Shown piece after piece: positions 8,835-17,490 of a stretch of 51,048 bases of DNA. Within the stretch, counting starts at the first letter, position 1; the number at the start of each line of letters is the position of its first letter. A program made the translations under genes and the position numbers. The notes under the pieces are model-generated. The model searched no databases. It was not told the origin of the DNA and saw only the letters and a list, made by a program, of their open reading frames with translations. This stretch comes from Kurthia zopfii. Lineage in GTDB: Bacteria; Bacillota; Bacilli; Bacillales_A; Planococcaceae. The DNA is taken from the NCBI RefSeq assembly GCF_003143955.1, contig NZ_QFVS01000021.1, forward strand, positions 1 to 51,048, given 5' to 3'.

Positions 8835-9249
8835 TGTAATATTACGCACAGTCGTACAAGTTGTCGTGTTTATAATCTTGACGATTGCCATTTACTTATT
8901 TTTTGCAGGACATTATACACCGGGTGGAGGTTTTGTTGCGGGCCTAGTATTAGCGTCAGCAGCAGTGCTTCTCTATTTAACGTATGATGCTGAAAAAATT
9001 AAAAAAGGTCTTCCGTTAGACTTTAAAGTTGTTGCGGCAATAGGTGTTACACTAGCATTAACAACAGGCGTCGCTCCTGTATTTTTCGGGCAGCCTTTTC
9101 TTAATATGAGTTCAATTTCAGTGCCGTTTCCTTTAATCGGGGAGAAAGAATTAGCTACTGTCATGATCTTTGAATTAGGTGTAGCATTAACGGTTGTCGG
9201 AGTTGTTATGACGATTATTTTGAGTATTAGCGAAGGAGGAGAAGACTAA
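8821..9249 (+). CDS. mrpB: Na+/H+ antiporter subunit B (MrpB)
   Basis: This 142-residue four-helix membrane protein carries the MrpB/MnhB signature FAGHYTPGGGFVAGLVLASA at about 28-47. It is a structural subunit of the Mrp antiporter and lies next to MrpA in the complex. The ATG overlaps the mrpA end and is preceded by AAAAAGGAG within the mrpA reading frame. The stop overlaps the mrpC start by one base, so translation of the two is coupled. Confidence 0.94.
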   Translation: MKINDVILRTVVQVVVFIILTIAIYLFFAGHYTPGGGFVAGLVLASAAVLLYLTYDAEKIKKGLPLDFKVVAAIGVTLALTTGVAPVFFGQPFLNMSSISVPFPLIGEKELATVMIFELGVALTVVGVVMTIILSISEGGED

Positions 9250-9587
9250 TGGAAACATTGATGGTTTTATTAATTGGTATTTTCGTATCAGTTGCGACCT
9301 ACCTCCTTCTCTCTAAAAATATTATTAGAATCATAATCGGCACAGCATTACTTTCCCATGCCGTCCATTTATTGATTTTAACAATTGGTGAAGTAAAAAA
9401 GGGTGATGTTCCACTATTAAAAGAAAAGCCTGGCCCCTATACGGATGCTTTACCACAAGCATTGATACTAACTGCAATCGTAATTAGCTTTGCAGTGACA
9501 GCTTTTGTGCTTGTGTTAGCGTATCGAGCGTATGCCAAAAATGGAACAGATGATGTTGAAGAAATGAGAGGCGATGAACTTGAATAA
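9249..9587 (+). CDS. mrpC: Na+/H+ antiporter subunit C (MrpC)
   Basis: The 112-residue protein has three membrane helices and is the NuoK-like subunit of the Mrp complex. It carries ILTAIVISFAVTAFVLVLAY in its third helix. The preceding loop reads PLPQALILTAIV-like (DALPQALILTAIVI), a family hallmark. The start is preceded by GCGAAGGAGGAG inside mrpB. The end overlaps mrpD by 14 bp. Confidence 0.94.
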   Translation: METLMVLLIGIFVSVATYLLLSKNIIRIIIGTALLSHAVHLLILTIGEVKKGDVPLLKEKPGPYTDALPQALILTAIVISFAVTAFVLVLAYRAYAKNGTDDVEEMRGDELE

Positions 9588-11058
9588 TCTAGTAGTCATG
9601 CCGATGTTCATTCCTTTATTTGCAGCAGTTATTCTCGTCTTTTTAAGATCGAAAGTAAGGTTACAAAAAATTATTTTATTTCTATCGATGTGTGCATTAA
9701 TTGTTGTAAATATAGTGCTACTCGTGACAATAAAAAAAGAAGGAATTCAAACATTGGCTTTTGGAGGTTGGGAAGCGCCATTCGGAATATCGTTCGTAGC
9801 GGATTCATTTGCGATGTTATTCGTTACGACAGCAAGTGTTGTGTCCTTGCTCTGTATTTTATTTGCCTTCCGATCTTTTGAAGAATCTTTTGAAAAAATG
9901 TTTGTTTACCCGTTAATTCTATTGATGATTGCTGGGGTAAATGGTTCATTTTTAACCGGCGATATTTTTAATCTATTCGTATGCTTTGAAGTGATGCTTT
10001 TGGCTTCGTATGTGTTAATCACGATTGGTGGCGGTAAGGAGCGATTAAGAGAATCGTTGAAGTATGTCCTAATAAATGTGTTAGCTTCATGGGTGTTTTT
10101 AGTCGGACTTGCGATGGTTTATGGAAGTCTTGGTACTTTAAACTTTGCGCATATGGCGGAACGTGTAGATTTAGTACACCAAGGCCCCGTATTAACAACC
10201 ATTTCATTAATGCTTCTAGTCGTTTTCTCATTAAAGGCAGGACTATTTTTATTTTATTGGTTACCGGGTTCATACCGTGTACCAACTGTTCCGATTGCCG
10301 CAATGTTTGGTGCGTTACTTACGAAAGTAGGTATTTACGCGATTTTTAGAACATTTACACTGATTTTCCCAATCCAAGAAGATGTGACACATACATTAAT
10401 TGGCCTTTTAGCTTTAGCTACAATTATTTTAGGGATGTTTGGTGCAATTGGCTACCGAGATTTACGCCAAATTGTAGGCTATAACGTCATTATCGGCGTT
10501 GGTTTTGTGCTGATGGCTCTGTATGCGAACAATGCCACAGCTTTCGAAGGATCTATTTATTACTTAATACATGACATGATTATTAAAGCATTACTATTCC
10601 TAATGATTGGTACGATGATGTACATTACAGGTCGTACAAGTTTCGATGAAATAAAAGGATTGATCCACCAATTTCCGTTATTCGGATGGTTGTTCTTCAT
10701 GATGGTTCTAGCATTGACAGGGATTCCACCATTCAGCGGCTTTTTAGGGAAGGTTTTAATCGGTCAAGGTTTGATTGAAAGTGGTTATTTAGTGGGCGCA
10801 GTAATTGCGATGTTATCAAGTATCGTCGTTTTATATTCATTAATTCGCGTATTTTTAAAGTCCATTTTTGGAGAAGCGACACTTAATGAAAATTATAAGA
10901 AAAAAATTCCGAAACAAATGATGTTTGCGATGACAGCATTAGGCGCTTTATCAATATGTTTAGGGCTTGGCGCAGAACTTTTAGCACCTTATGTGAAAGA
11001 CGCTGTCAATGTCTTAGTCAATCCAACGGTTTATATTGATGCCGTATTATACAAATAA
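9574..11058 (+). CDS. mrpD: Na+/H+ antiporter subunit D (MrpD)
   Basis: The 494-residue polytopic protein is the NuoM/NuoN-like subunit of the Mrp antiporter. The residues essential for activity in Bacillus homologues are present: Glu139 in FVCFEVMLLASYV and Lys221 in FSLKAGLFLFYWLPGSY. The ATG at 9574 lies in the mrpC 3' end with GAGAGG only three bases upstream. A TTG two codons later would have better spacing, so the first two residues are uncertain. Twelve bases separate it from mrpE. Confidence 0.95.
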   Translation: MNLNNLVVMPMFIPLFAAVILVFLRSKVRLQKIILFLSMCALIVVNIVLLVTIKKEGIQTLAFGGWEAPFGISFVADSFAMLFVTTASVVSLLCILFAFRSFEESFEKMFVYPLILLMIAGVNGSFLTGDIFNLFVCFEVMLLASYVLITIGGGKERLRESLKYVLINVLASWVFLVGLAMVYGSLGTLNFAHMAERVDLVHQGPVLTTISLMLLVVFSLKAGLFLFYWLPGSYRVPTVPIAAMFGALLTKVGIYAIFRTFTLIFPIQEDVTHTLIGLLALATIILGMFGAIGYRDLRQIVGYNVIIGVGFVLMALYANNATAFEGSIYYLIHDMIIKALLFLMIGTMMYITGRTSFDEIKGLIHQFPLFGWLFFMMVLALTGIPPFSGFLGKVLIGQGLIESGYLVGAVIAMLSSIVVLYSLIRVFLKSIFGEATLNENYKKKIPKQMMFAMTALGALSICLGLGAELLAPYVKDAVNVLVNPTVYIDAVLYK

Positions 11059-11070
11059 GGAGGGCGCATT

Positions 11071-11556
11071 ATGCTACTACAATTATTGTTGAATATCGTA
11101 ATTGCCGTCCTCTGGATGCTTTTAAAAGACGAAGATACGGTAAATGTTTCAACTTTTTTCACAGGATATTTAATTGGCATTATCGTTATGTACTTAATGC
11201 ACCGCTTTTTCGGAAAACCATTTTACATTAAAAAAATGTGGGCGATTTTTAAATTATTCCTATTATTTAATAAAGAATTAGTAACATCGAGTGCAGTAGT
11301 ACTCAAACAAATTTGTAGTCCGAAGCTAGCGATTAAACCTGGGATTTTCACATATGAAACGGCTTTGAAAGGAGATATTGAAGTAACGGTTTTAGCGATG
11401 TTACTGACATTAACTCCAGGATCAGTCGTCATGGAAATTGATGAATCAGGCAAAGTTTTTTATATTCATGCGATGGATATTGAACAATCAAAAGCGGATG
11501 TAATTCGGTCGATGACTCAATTTGAAAATGCCATTATGGAGGTGACAAGAACATGA
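11071..11556 (+). CDS. mrpE: Na+/H+ antiporter subunit E (MrpE)
   Basis: The 161-residue protein has two N-terminal membrane helices (about 1-50) and a cytoplasmic tail with the MrpE signature LLTLTPGSVVMEID at about 112-125. It is needed for assembly and stability of the Mrp complex. An AAGGAGGGCG ribosome binding site precedes the ATG. The last codon overlaps mrpF as ATGA. Confidence 0.93.
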   Translation: MLLQLLLNIVIAVLWMLLKDEDTVNVSTFFTGYLIGIIVMYLMHRFFGKPFYIKKMWAIFKLFLLFNKELVTSSAVVLKQICSPKLAIKPGIFTYETALKGDIEVTVLAMLLTLTPGSVVMEIDESGKVFYIHAMDIEQSKADVIRSMTQFENAIMEVTRT

Positions 11557-11837
11557 TTTCGCTCGTATTAAAAATTGCATTAGTGTTTTTCTCATTAACA
11601 ATCGCCATTTCATTTTATCGAGTTGCGAGAGGACCATCGATGCCGGATCGAATTGTCGGATTGGATACAATTTCGGTTAATTTATTATCAATGGTAGCCA
11701 TCATCTCCATTCTTTTTGAAACGACTGCTTATTTAGAAGCGATTTTAATCATTGGGATTTTGTCATTCATTGGCACGATTGCATTCAGTAAGTTTTTAGA
11801 GAGGGGTGTCCTCATTGAGCGGAAGTCAAATAAGTGA
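11553..11837 (+). CDS. mrpF: Na+/H+ antiporter subunit F (MrpF)
   Basis: This 94-residue protein with three membrane helices carries the MrpF signature RVARGPSMPDRIVGLDT at about 24-40. It is a small subunit of the Mrp antiporter, and Mrp homologues also export bile salts through it in B. subtilis. The ATG overlaps the mrpE stop codon, with GGAGGTG just upstream. It overlaps the start of mrpG by about 23 bp. Confidence 0.93.
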   Translation: MISLVLKIALVFFSLTIAISFYRVARGPSMPDRIVGLDTISVNLLSMVAIISILFETTAYLEAILIIGILSFIGTIAFSKFLERGVLIERKSNK

Positions 11838-12186
11838 ATGGATGGGCGCGGTTATTATTTTACTGGCAAGCATTATGGGGCTAGTTAGCGCACTTGGATT
11901 AATTCGAATGCCTGATGTTTATACACGCTCACATTCAGCAACGAAAAGTTCAACACTAGCTGTTATGCTTGCCTTACTTGGTGCATTTATATACTTTTGG
12001 GCGCATGAAGGTATCATTAGTGTTCGATTGCTTCTAGGCATCGTCTTCGTCTTTATGACTGCACCAGTAGCAGGACATTTAATCTGCCGAGCAGCATATC
12101 GCTCAGGAGTCCCACTATCAAAACAATCGGGCGAAGATGCATTGAAAGATGTCATTACGCCGAAGAATACTGGAGGAGAAAAATGA
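11815..12186 (+). CDS. mrpG: Na+/H+ antiporter subunit G (MrpG)
   Basis: The protein of about 123 residues has three membrane helices and the MrpG core GLIRMPDVYTRSHSATKSST. It is the last canonical subunit of the Mrp complex. I prefer the TTG at 11815 because AGAGGGG lies eight bases before it. A GTG at 11806 would place that site against the start codon. Its stop overlaps the next gene as ATGA, so the operon does not end here. Confidence 0.92.
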   Translation: MSGSQISEWMGAVIILLASIMGLVSALGLIRMPDVYTRSHSATKSSTLAVMLALLGAFIYFWAHEGIISVRLLLGIVFVFMTAPVAGHLICRAAYRSGVPLSKQSGEDALKDVITPKNTGGEK

Positions 12187-12794
12187 AAATCGCGGTATTT
12201 GGTAGCACAGGTCGTGTCGGAGCTTTTTTCACTCAAAAAGCAATAGCAGGTGGTCATGAAATTGTGGCACTCGTTCGGCAGGAGAAATTTTCAACCGATG
12301 AAATTACTTTTCATGTAGGTGATGCAAGAAATGAAAAAGACGTCGATCAAACGGTTGAAGGCTGTGATGTCGTTTTCGTCGCATTGAATACGGATAAAAC
12401 GAATACTTTGTCAGTTGCGATCAAGTATATTATTCAAGCAATGGAGAAACATAATATTTCAAGAATCGTCACTATTGGCACAGCAGGTATTGTTGAAAGT
12501 CGAGTTGAGGCAGGTAAGTTACGCTATCAGTCTTCAGAGTCGAGGCAGAAAGTGAAGTTTGCAGCGTCTGAACATGAGTACGTTTATCGTGCATTGCAAA
12601 AAACAGCACTGGATTGGACGATCATTTGTCCAACTGCGTTAATAGATGATGAAAATATGGGTATATACAGATATGAAATCGATTATTTACCGAAAGATGG
12701 ACGTAAAATTTCAACTTCACATACCGCTGAACTTAGTTATAAAGCTTTAGTTGAAAATTTATTTCATCAAAAAAGAGTAGGAATCGCCTATTAA
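12183..12794 (+). CDS. NAD(P)-binding atypical short-chain dehydrogenase-like protein
   Basis: The 203-residue cytoplasmic protein has a Rossmann fold with the dinucleotide-binding loop FGSTGRVGAFF at about 5-15. It has the architecture of the NAD(P)H-binding (NmrA/atypical SDR) family, ending in a segment starting with WTIICPTALI. No clear YxxxK catalytic pair is evident, so it may sense NAD(P)H rather than catalyse. Its ATG overlaps the mrpG stop by four bases, with GGAGGAG upstream, so it is co-translated with the antiporter operon. Its link to Mrp function is inference from position. Confidence 0.78.
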   Translation: MKIAVFGSTGRVGAFFTQKAIAGGHEIVALVRQEKFSTDEITFHVGDARNEKDVDQTVEGCDVVFVALNTDKTNTLSVAIKYIIQAMEKHNISRIVTIGTAGIVESRVEAGKLRYQSSESRQKVKFAASEHEYVYRALQKTALDWTIICPTALIDDENMGIYRYEIDYLPKDGRKISTSHTAELSYKALVENLFHQKRVGIAY

Positions 12795-12812
12795 AATAGG
12801 GAGTGTGAGTAA

Positions 12813-13481
12813 ATGGAGAAATTAGGTTTTTTGGCAATACTGAAGCAATCTTTGGGTGGTGCTTTTGGTGGCGGCAATGAAAATCAATCTGTAAAAGCAG
12901 AGAAATTAGAGGATTGGTTCAAAGCGGCTCACACAGGCGATCGAGCATTACTTCGAAAACTACTTCGTTCGGGTATTCAAATCGATAGCCAATCTACTCA
13001 AGGGCGTACGGCACTTATGGTAGCGACCTATAATCGAGATGAACAAACAGTCGCGTACTTAATTGGTGAAGGTGCAGATGTTAATCTTCGTGATCAAAGA
13101 TTAAACTCACCATTTCTGTTTGCAGCGGCGGAAGGATATGTAGAATTATTAAAGTTGATGACGGATACTGGAGACACAAAAATTGTTAATCGTTACGGTG
13201 GAATTGGCATAATTCCTGCGAGTGAGAGGGCACATTTTGAAACACTAGAATGGCTGCTCCTGCATACGGATAGCGATGTGAATCATTTAAATAATCTTGG
13301 GTGGACTGCATTACTTGAAGCTATTATTCTTGGGGATGGAACAGAAAAATATGTAAAAATCATTGAGCTTTTAGTCGCAAATGGAGCCAGTATAGATATT
13401 GCTGATCGAGATGGTGTGACACCAATTGAACATGCTGAGAAGCAAGGGTATCACAAAATTTTAGATGTTTTACAAAAATAA
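12813..13481 (+). CDS. Ankyrin-repeat protein
   Basis: This 222-residue soluble protein consists almost entirely of ankyrin repeats after a short N-terminal tail of about 30 residues rich in Gly and Asn. I count about six repeats, with typical segments such as GRTALMVATYNRDEQTVAYL, NSPFLFAAAEGYVELLKL and GVTPIEHAEKQGYHKILDVL. Ankyrin repeats bind partner proteins, and no enzymatic domain is present. It begins 18 bases after the NAD(P)-binding gene with a GGGAGTG site and ends at a strong terminator, so it closes the extended mrp transcript. Its partner is unknown. Confidence 0.85.
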   Translation: MEKLGFLAILKQSLGGAFGGGNENQSVKAEKLEDWFKAAHTGDRALLRKLLRSGIQIDSQSTQGRTALMVATYNRDEQTVAYLIGEGADVNLRDQRLNSPFLFAAAEGYVELLKLMTDTGDTKIVNRYGGIGIIPASERAHFETLEWLLLHTDSDVNHLNNLGWTALLEAIILGDGTEKYVKIIELLVANGASIDIADRDGVTPIEHAEKQGYHKILDVLQK

Positions 13482-13530
13482 AAATCTTGTACAAAAGGAC
13501 AGTTGTGAACCTTTTGTACAGGATTTTTTT
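13482..13530 (+). terminator. Terminator of the extended mrp operon
   Basis: AAATCTTGTACAAAAGG at 13482-13498 pairs with CCTTTTGTACAGGATTT with one mismatch, followed by a T-run. Confidence 0.92.
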
Positions 13531-13601
13531 AAGTTGCTTTACAAAATCACAGAAAATCTGTATAGTACATTACAACAGTAATGCACTGAGGAGGATGTGC
13601 G

Positions 13602-13964
13602 ATGGATGAACAAAAACCTCCTATTTACATTCAAATAGGAGAATGGTTGGAAAATCAAATTATCGATGGTGAGCTTGAAGCAGATGAAAAGGTTTATTCA
13701 CAGTATCAATTAGCTGAAATATTTAATGTGAATCCAGCAACGGCAGGAAAAGGGATCACAATTTTATTCGAGGAAAATCTTTTATATAAGAAAAGGGGAT
13801 TAGGCATGTTTGTTGAAGCGTCAGCGAAAGAGAAAATTCTTGAGAAAAGAAGAACCTACTTTTTACATGAAAAAATCGAAAAACTGGTTGTTGAAGCAAA
13901 ACGCCTTAATGTTTCGGAACAACAATTAATCAATATGATGAAAAAATTATATGGGGAGGGATGA
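13602..13964 (+). CDS. GntR-family regulator, YtrA subfamily
   Basis: The 120-residue protein has an N-terminal GntR winged helix-turn-helix (about 8-70, beginning PPIYIQIGEWLENQI) and only a short two-helix C-terminal tail. That tail is the hallmark of the YtrA subfamily, which lacks a large effector domain. YtrA-type regulators repress ABC transporter operons and respond to cell-wall-active antibiotics in B. subtilis. The ATG has a GGAGGATG site. The stop overlaps the downstream ATPase gene, so it is the first gene of a six-gene operon and probably autoregulatory. The effector is unknown. Confidence 0.88.
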   Translation: MDEQKPPIYIQIGEWLENQIIDGELEADEKVYSQYQLAEIFNVNPATAGKGITILFEENLLYKKRGLGMFVEASAKEKILEKRRTYFLHEKIEKLVVEAKRLNVSEQQLINMMKKLYGEG

Positions 13965-13966
13965 AA

Positions 13967-14824
13967 ATGAAAGTTGTCGAAGCAAATGAACTCAAAAAGA
14001 ATTACGGTAAAAAAGAAGTTTTAACAAATGTTTCTCTATCGATTGAAGGCGAAAAAATCATCGGATTAGTCGGTCGAAATGGTGAAGGTAAGTCGACATT
14101 ACTAAAATTAATTTCAGGTTTAATTGCTAAAGACAGTGGCGAATTATTCACATTCGGAGAAGAACCGTTTGATCATTTATTCGTATCTGCAAATACCATT
14201 TACATTCATCCAGAATTAATATTTCCATCAGGATTTACTGTAGAACAAATTTGTAAAACAGCACAGGAATTTTATCCATTTTGGAATCAAATAATTGCGA
14301 CAGAACTAATCAAATACTTTGGCATCTCTTTGAAAAGTATTCCATCTAAATTATCTACTGGTGAGCGTCAAGCATTCTTCACAATTTTTGGTCTGGCGAC
14401 ACGCAGTGCATTAACTATTTTAGATGAACCTGTAAATGGTTTAGATGATGCAAAACGTAAAGATATTTACCGTGTCATTTTAAAAGATTATATGGCAGAA
14501 CCGAGAACGATGATTTTATCGAGTCATTTAGTCGATGAGATGGAGCATTTGTTAGAGGAAATTGTGATTTTAAATGATGGAGAAATTGTCGAACATTGCA
14601 CAATTGAGGAATTAACGAATAAATATAAGTGGCAGCATGGCGCAGCGGAAACACTTGTAGATGGCATTGGCCCAATCGAGCAAAATGCATTGGAAGGTGC
14701 GAAACGAATCGTAGGATATAGTGGTCAAAATAATACTCAAATGGCTACAGTGAAGGAAATATATTTAGCTGTGACGAGTAATGAGGATGGTGGAATCGAT
14801 GGCATCTATAATAAGACCAAGTAA
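13967..14824 (+). CDS. ABC transporter ATP-binding protein
   Basis: This is a single-domain ABC ATPase of about 285 residues. Walker A reads GRNGEGKST near residue 37, Walker B ends in LTILDEP with the D-loop after it, and an H-loop His is in LSSHLVDEM. The signature motif is LSTGE rather than LSGGQ. The start is the second ATG at 13967 because the GGGGAGGG site lies six bases before it, while the ATG at 13961 touches the site. It would power the two permeases encoded downstream. By gene order this is a YtrB/BcrA-like exporter or sensor-type system. Confidence 0.88.
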   Translation: MKVVEANELKKNYGKKEVLTNVSLSIEGEKIIGLVGRNGEGKSTLLKLISGLIAKDSGELFTFGEEPFDHLFVSANTIYIHPELIFPSGFTVEQICKTAQEFYPFWNQIIATELIKYFGISLKSIPSKLSTGERQAFFTIFGLATRSALTILDEPVNGLDDAKRKDIYRVILKDYMAEPRTMILSSHLVDEMEHLLEEIVILNDGEIVEHCTIEELTNKYKWQHGAAETLVDGIGPIEQNALEGAKRIVGYSGQNNTQMATVKEIYLAVTSNEDGGIDGIYNKTK

Positions 14825-15494
14825 ACGTCAGTTATTCCGCCCATTATTGAAAGTACAACTAAAATCAGCGACACGATTAATTAATATTACATTTTTAGTC
14901 TTATTAGCGGTTACACTTATTTTTAATAATAATTTTGCGACAGGAAGCATGGGAACTAGTGACGGATTTGGACTAGATTTCTACTTAATAACACCTTATA
15001 GCTTTAGCTTTATTCTACTAATCCCCGCTCTTATTATGGGCTATGATTTTGGAAAAAAAGCGAATGATATTTCTATGAATGCATTCATACAATCGAAAGT
15101 ATTAAATTTCTTCGTGCAAATTGTTGTTATGCTAATTACGACTGTGATTTTAACGATTATCGCGCTTGGTATTTTATATGCGCAACAACTCGTCTACGAC
15201 ATAATTGGTCGAACGAATGTAAATGATCTTGAGTTAAAAGGAACATTTATTTTTCTAGGTTACTTTATTTTAGCCGTGTATTCAGTGATGATCGGTGGTT
15301 ATTTACAATGTCGATTAGTCGAGAAAGGCACTGCTTACGGATTAATACTACCAGGAATAATCATTGGCTTTTTCGTAATAAAAAGTCTTTTAGGCATAGT
15401 AATTCCGACTGTAGTTTATATCATTGGAACGATTTTCTTAATTGCTATTATGTTGTTAGTCATTCGGAAAATGATTGAAGGCGAGGTAGATTAG
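14799..15494 (+). CDS. ABC transporter permease (first copy)
   Basis: The protein of about 231 residues is hydrophobic, with roughly six membrane helices in the ABC-2 type permease arrangement. One large loop between helices 1 and 2 contains SDGFGLDF. The preferred start is the ATG at 14799, preceded by GGTGG five bases upstream. Upstream ATGs at 14781 and 14787 lack a spaced site. It overlaps the ATPase gene by 26 bp. With the following anchored protein it forms one module that is repeated immediately downstream. Confidence 0.8.
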   Translation: MASIIRPSKRQLFRPLLKVQLKSATRLINITFLVLLAVTLIFNNNFATGSMGTSDGFGLDFYLITPYSFSFILLIPALIMGYDFGKKANDISMNAFIQSKVLNFFVQIVVMLITTVILTIIALGILYAQQLVYDIIGRTNVNDLELKGTFIFLGYFILAVYSVMIGGYLQCRLVEKGTAYGLILPGIIIGFFVIKSLLGIVIPTVVYIIGTIFLIAIMLLVIRKMIEGEVD

Positions 15495-16130
15495 ATGATT
15501 TGGATTATTGTTATTGCGGTAATTATTGCAATTTTATTTTATTTTAGAAAATCAGTTTTATTTGATATCGGTTTAACAGTAAGCATTACTTTATTAGCGA
15601 TCGTGGCAATTGTTGCTGGGACAATCATGAATTCAAAAGTTAAACCGATCGAAGCAATGACTGAAATGAAGGCCTTACAAACACTTCAAAGCAATCAAGA
15701 GTCCGATTTTCAAAAATATTTAAAGAAAACAGAGCAATTTGAAGCGAAAACTGGTTTTGTGAAATTCAATTTAGATCAAATCAATCCACTGTCAATTTAC
15801 TTCGTTGAATCGAATCGACCAGGTAGCACAGTCGAAGTTCGCCAATATAATTTCCCTCTAGTAATAAATAATAAAGCAAAATTAAAAAATGACTTACTTC
15901 CCGCAAATGTGAAATTGAAAAAAGACGAAGAAATTGAAATCATTTTGGATGAAGAAGAAGTAAGTAACGAAGTGACATTTTTCTCAACGAAAGAATCAAG
16001 TTGGAATGAACTTTTTGATTTTGATAAAGACCTTTCATATACACGTTTAATCGTGATTGATCTACCGAAGGACGTAAAGGCGTTTTATGATGAAAGCATG
16101 TCTTTGAAAGGAGTATTTGAAGATGAATAG
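15495..16130 (+). CDS. Membrane-anchored extracytoplasmic protein (first copy)
   Basis: The 211-residue protein has two N-terminal membrane helices (about 2-18 and 24-46) followed by a hydrophilic domain of about 160 residues predicted outside the membrane. I do not recognise that domain. It appears beta-rich with many charged residues (KLKKDEEIEIILDEEE). Its start directly follows the upstream stop codon, and its stop overlaps the next permease. Its plan is the same as that of the last gene in this operon, so the two are probably paralogues. A role as an accessory or ligand-sensing subunit is inference. Confidence 0.72.
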   Translation: MIWIIVIAVIIAILFYFRKSVLFDIGLTVSITLLAIVAIVAGTIMNSKVKPIEAMTEMKALQTLQSNQESDFQKYLKKTEQFEAKTGFVKFNLDQINPLSIYFVESNRPGSTVEVRQYNFPLVINNKAKLKNDLLPANVKLKKDEEIEIILDEEEVSNEVTFFSTKESSWNELFDFDKDLSYTRLIVIDLPKDVKAFYDESMSLKGVFEDE

Positions 16131-16824
16131 GCAATTAGCAGATGGTAAGGAATTAAAATTTAACCGATTTTTAAAATGGAAGTGGAAAATGAGCACACCA
16201 CAAATGAAAACAATTTTTGTATTACTAAGTGTTCTAATCACTTTTATTGGTGGTGCAGGTGTTTCATTGTATCAAAGTGATCAAACGATTAATTTTTTTA
16301 GTCCTTTATCAGCGGGTATTCTGATTAGTATAGCGTTACTTTTTATTGGATTTGAATTTTCGAAAAGTAAAACACAAAATGAATTAGCACCTTTTTTAAT
16401 CTCTCGAAAACGAATTTTCATACTAGATTGTATTATGATTTCGGCATACGGCATCTTATTTACATTAATGATGATATTTCTACCATATGTACAATTGACG
16501 ATTGCATTAATCATTGATTCTTCGCCAGTTGTATTTGTGGATACAATTTTTAGCGCACCATTAATCGCTTTGAAAAATAGTGCGGAAATCTTTTTAATCA
16601 TCATCAGCTTAATGTTTGCGGCATACACATTGGGCATTATGTATCGTGCGAATCAACTCGCAATGGTCATTGGATTACTCTTATTTATTTTCTATGCGAG
16701 TTTAATGAGTAAAGTAGATTCAATGCCTTTTGAAAATACGTTATTAATTTGGTCGACAATTTTATTAATTGTAACAGTTCCACTTAGTTACTTCATTCAA
16801 AGAAAGTGGGGTGGCCAACAATGA
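16123..16824 (+). CDS. ABC transporter permease (second copy)
   Basis: The protein of about 233 residues has six or so membrane helices and resembles the first permease in length, helix spacing and charge pattern (FKWKWKMSTPQMKTIF at its N terminus). The ATG at 16123 is chosen because a GGAG site lies nine bases upstream, whereas a TTG at 16117 is too close. It overlaps the previous gene by eight bases, and its stop overlaps the next gene as ATGA. The pair of permeases probably forms the heterodimeric membrane core of the transporter. Confidence 0.78.
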   Translation: MNRQLADGKELKFNRFLKWKWKMSTPQMKTIFVLLSVLITFIGGAGVSLYQSDQTINFFSPLSAGILISIALLFIGFEFSKSKTQNELAPFLISRKRIFILDCIMISAYGILFTLMMIFLPYVQLTIALIIDSSPVVFVDTIFSAPLIALKNSAEIFLIIISLMFAAYTLGIMYRANQLAMVIGLLLFIFYASLMSKVDSMPFENTLLIWSTILLIVTVPLSYFIQRKWGGQQ

Positions 16825-17444
16825 CTACGATTTTAACGATGATCGTGTTCCTAGTTTTCTTTACTTTGATTATTTTCCAGCGTAAATTTACGAAATTTGT
16901 GTTGTTGAAGTCATGGATTACTGTTGCTGTATTAATAATCGGCTGCGTTGTCTATGTTGAAGCATTTGTAAAACCTGTTGGCGATACAGAGAAGATAGAA
17001 GAAAAAGATGCGACAGCTTTGAATAAGCAACTCATTGAGCGCATTAAAACTGCTTCAACGACTAAGGAAGATGAAAAAAATCTTGTGCAACAATTTGAAT
17101 TTGACGCGCCTTCAAAAATTAAGATGAAAATTCCAGAAGATTCGTATATTCAAGTAGTTGTTCATCAAGATGCACAAATTGAAAAATCACGTGTCCGCGT
17201 ATTTGCGACGGATCAAGTTTTTACGAGCAAAAAAGTAAAAAATTCGATGATCAAAAAAGTAAGTTATGCGGATGGTAAACTGAAAGTGCATAATACGGAT
17301 GATTGGGATCGTTTATTTATTCTCGGTTCTACATTATTCGTATTCGACGAAGTAAACACGGAAGAAAATGAATGGAATAATAAACAAATCATTGAAATTA
17401 CCGTTCCAAAAACGACGACTGTGCAAGTGAAAGAAATTGAATAA
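16821..17444 (+). CDS. Membrane-anchored extracytoplasmic protein (second copy)
   Basis: The protein of about 207 residues starts with two membrane helices (about 3-19 and 31-49) followed by a charged external domain of about 155 residues. It has the same plan as the other anchored protein of this operon. The ATG at 16821 forms an ATGA overlap with the permease stop and has GGGGTGG six bases upstream. A GTG at 16806 would lie inside that site. It ends the operon at a strong terminator. No lipobox or signal peptidase site is seen. Function is unknown. Confidence 0.72.
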   Translation: MTTILTMIVFLVFFTLIIFQRKFTKFVLLKSWITVAVLIIGCVVYVEAFVKPVGDTEKIEEKDATALNKQLIERIKTASTTKEDEKNLVQQFEFDAPSKIKMKIPEDSYIQVVVHQDAQIEKSRVRVFATDQVFTSKKVKNSMIKKVSYADGKLKVHNTDDWDRLFILGSTLFVFDEVNTEENEWNNKQIIEITVPKTTTVQVKEIE

Positions 17445-17450
17445 TAAAGC

Positions 17451-17488
17451 AAAAGGTCAGCACATTTTAAATGATGTGCTGACCTTTT
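17451..17488. terminator. Bidirectional terminator
   Basis: AAAAGGTCAGCACAT at 17451-17465 pairs perfectly with ATGTGCTGACCTTTT at 17474-17488 between converging genes. Confidence 0.95.
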
Positions 17489-17490
17489 TG

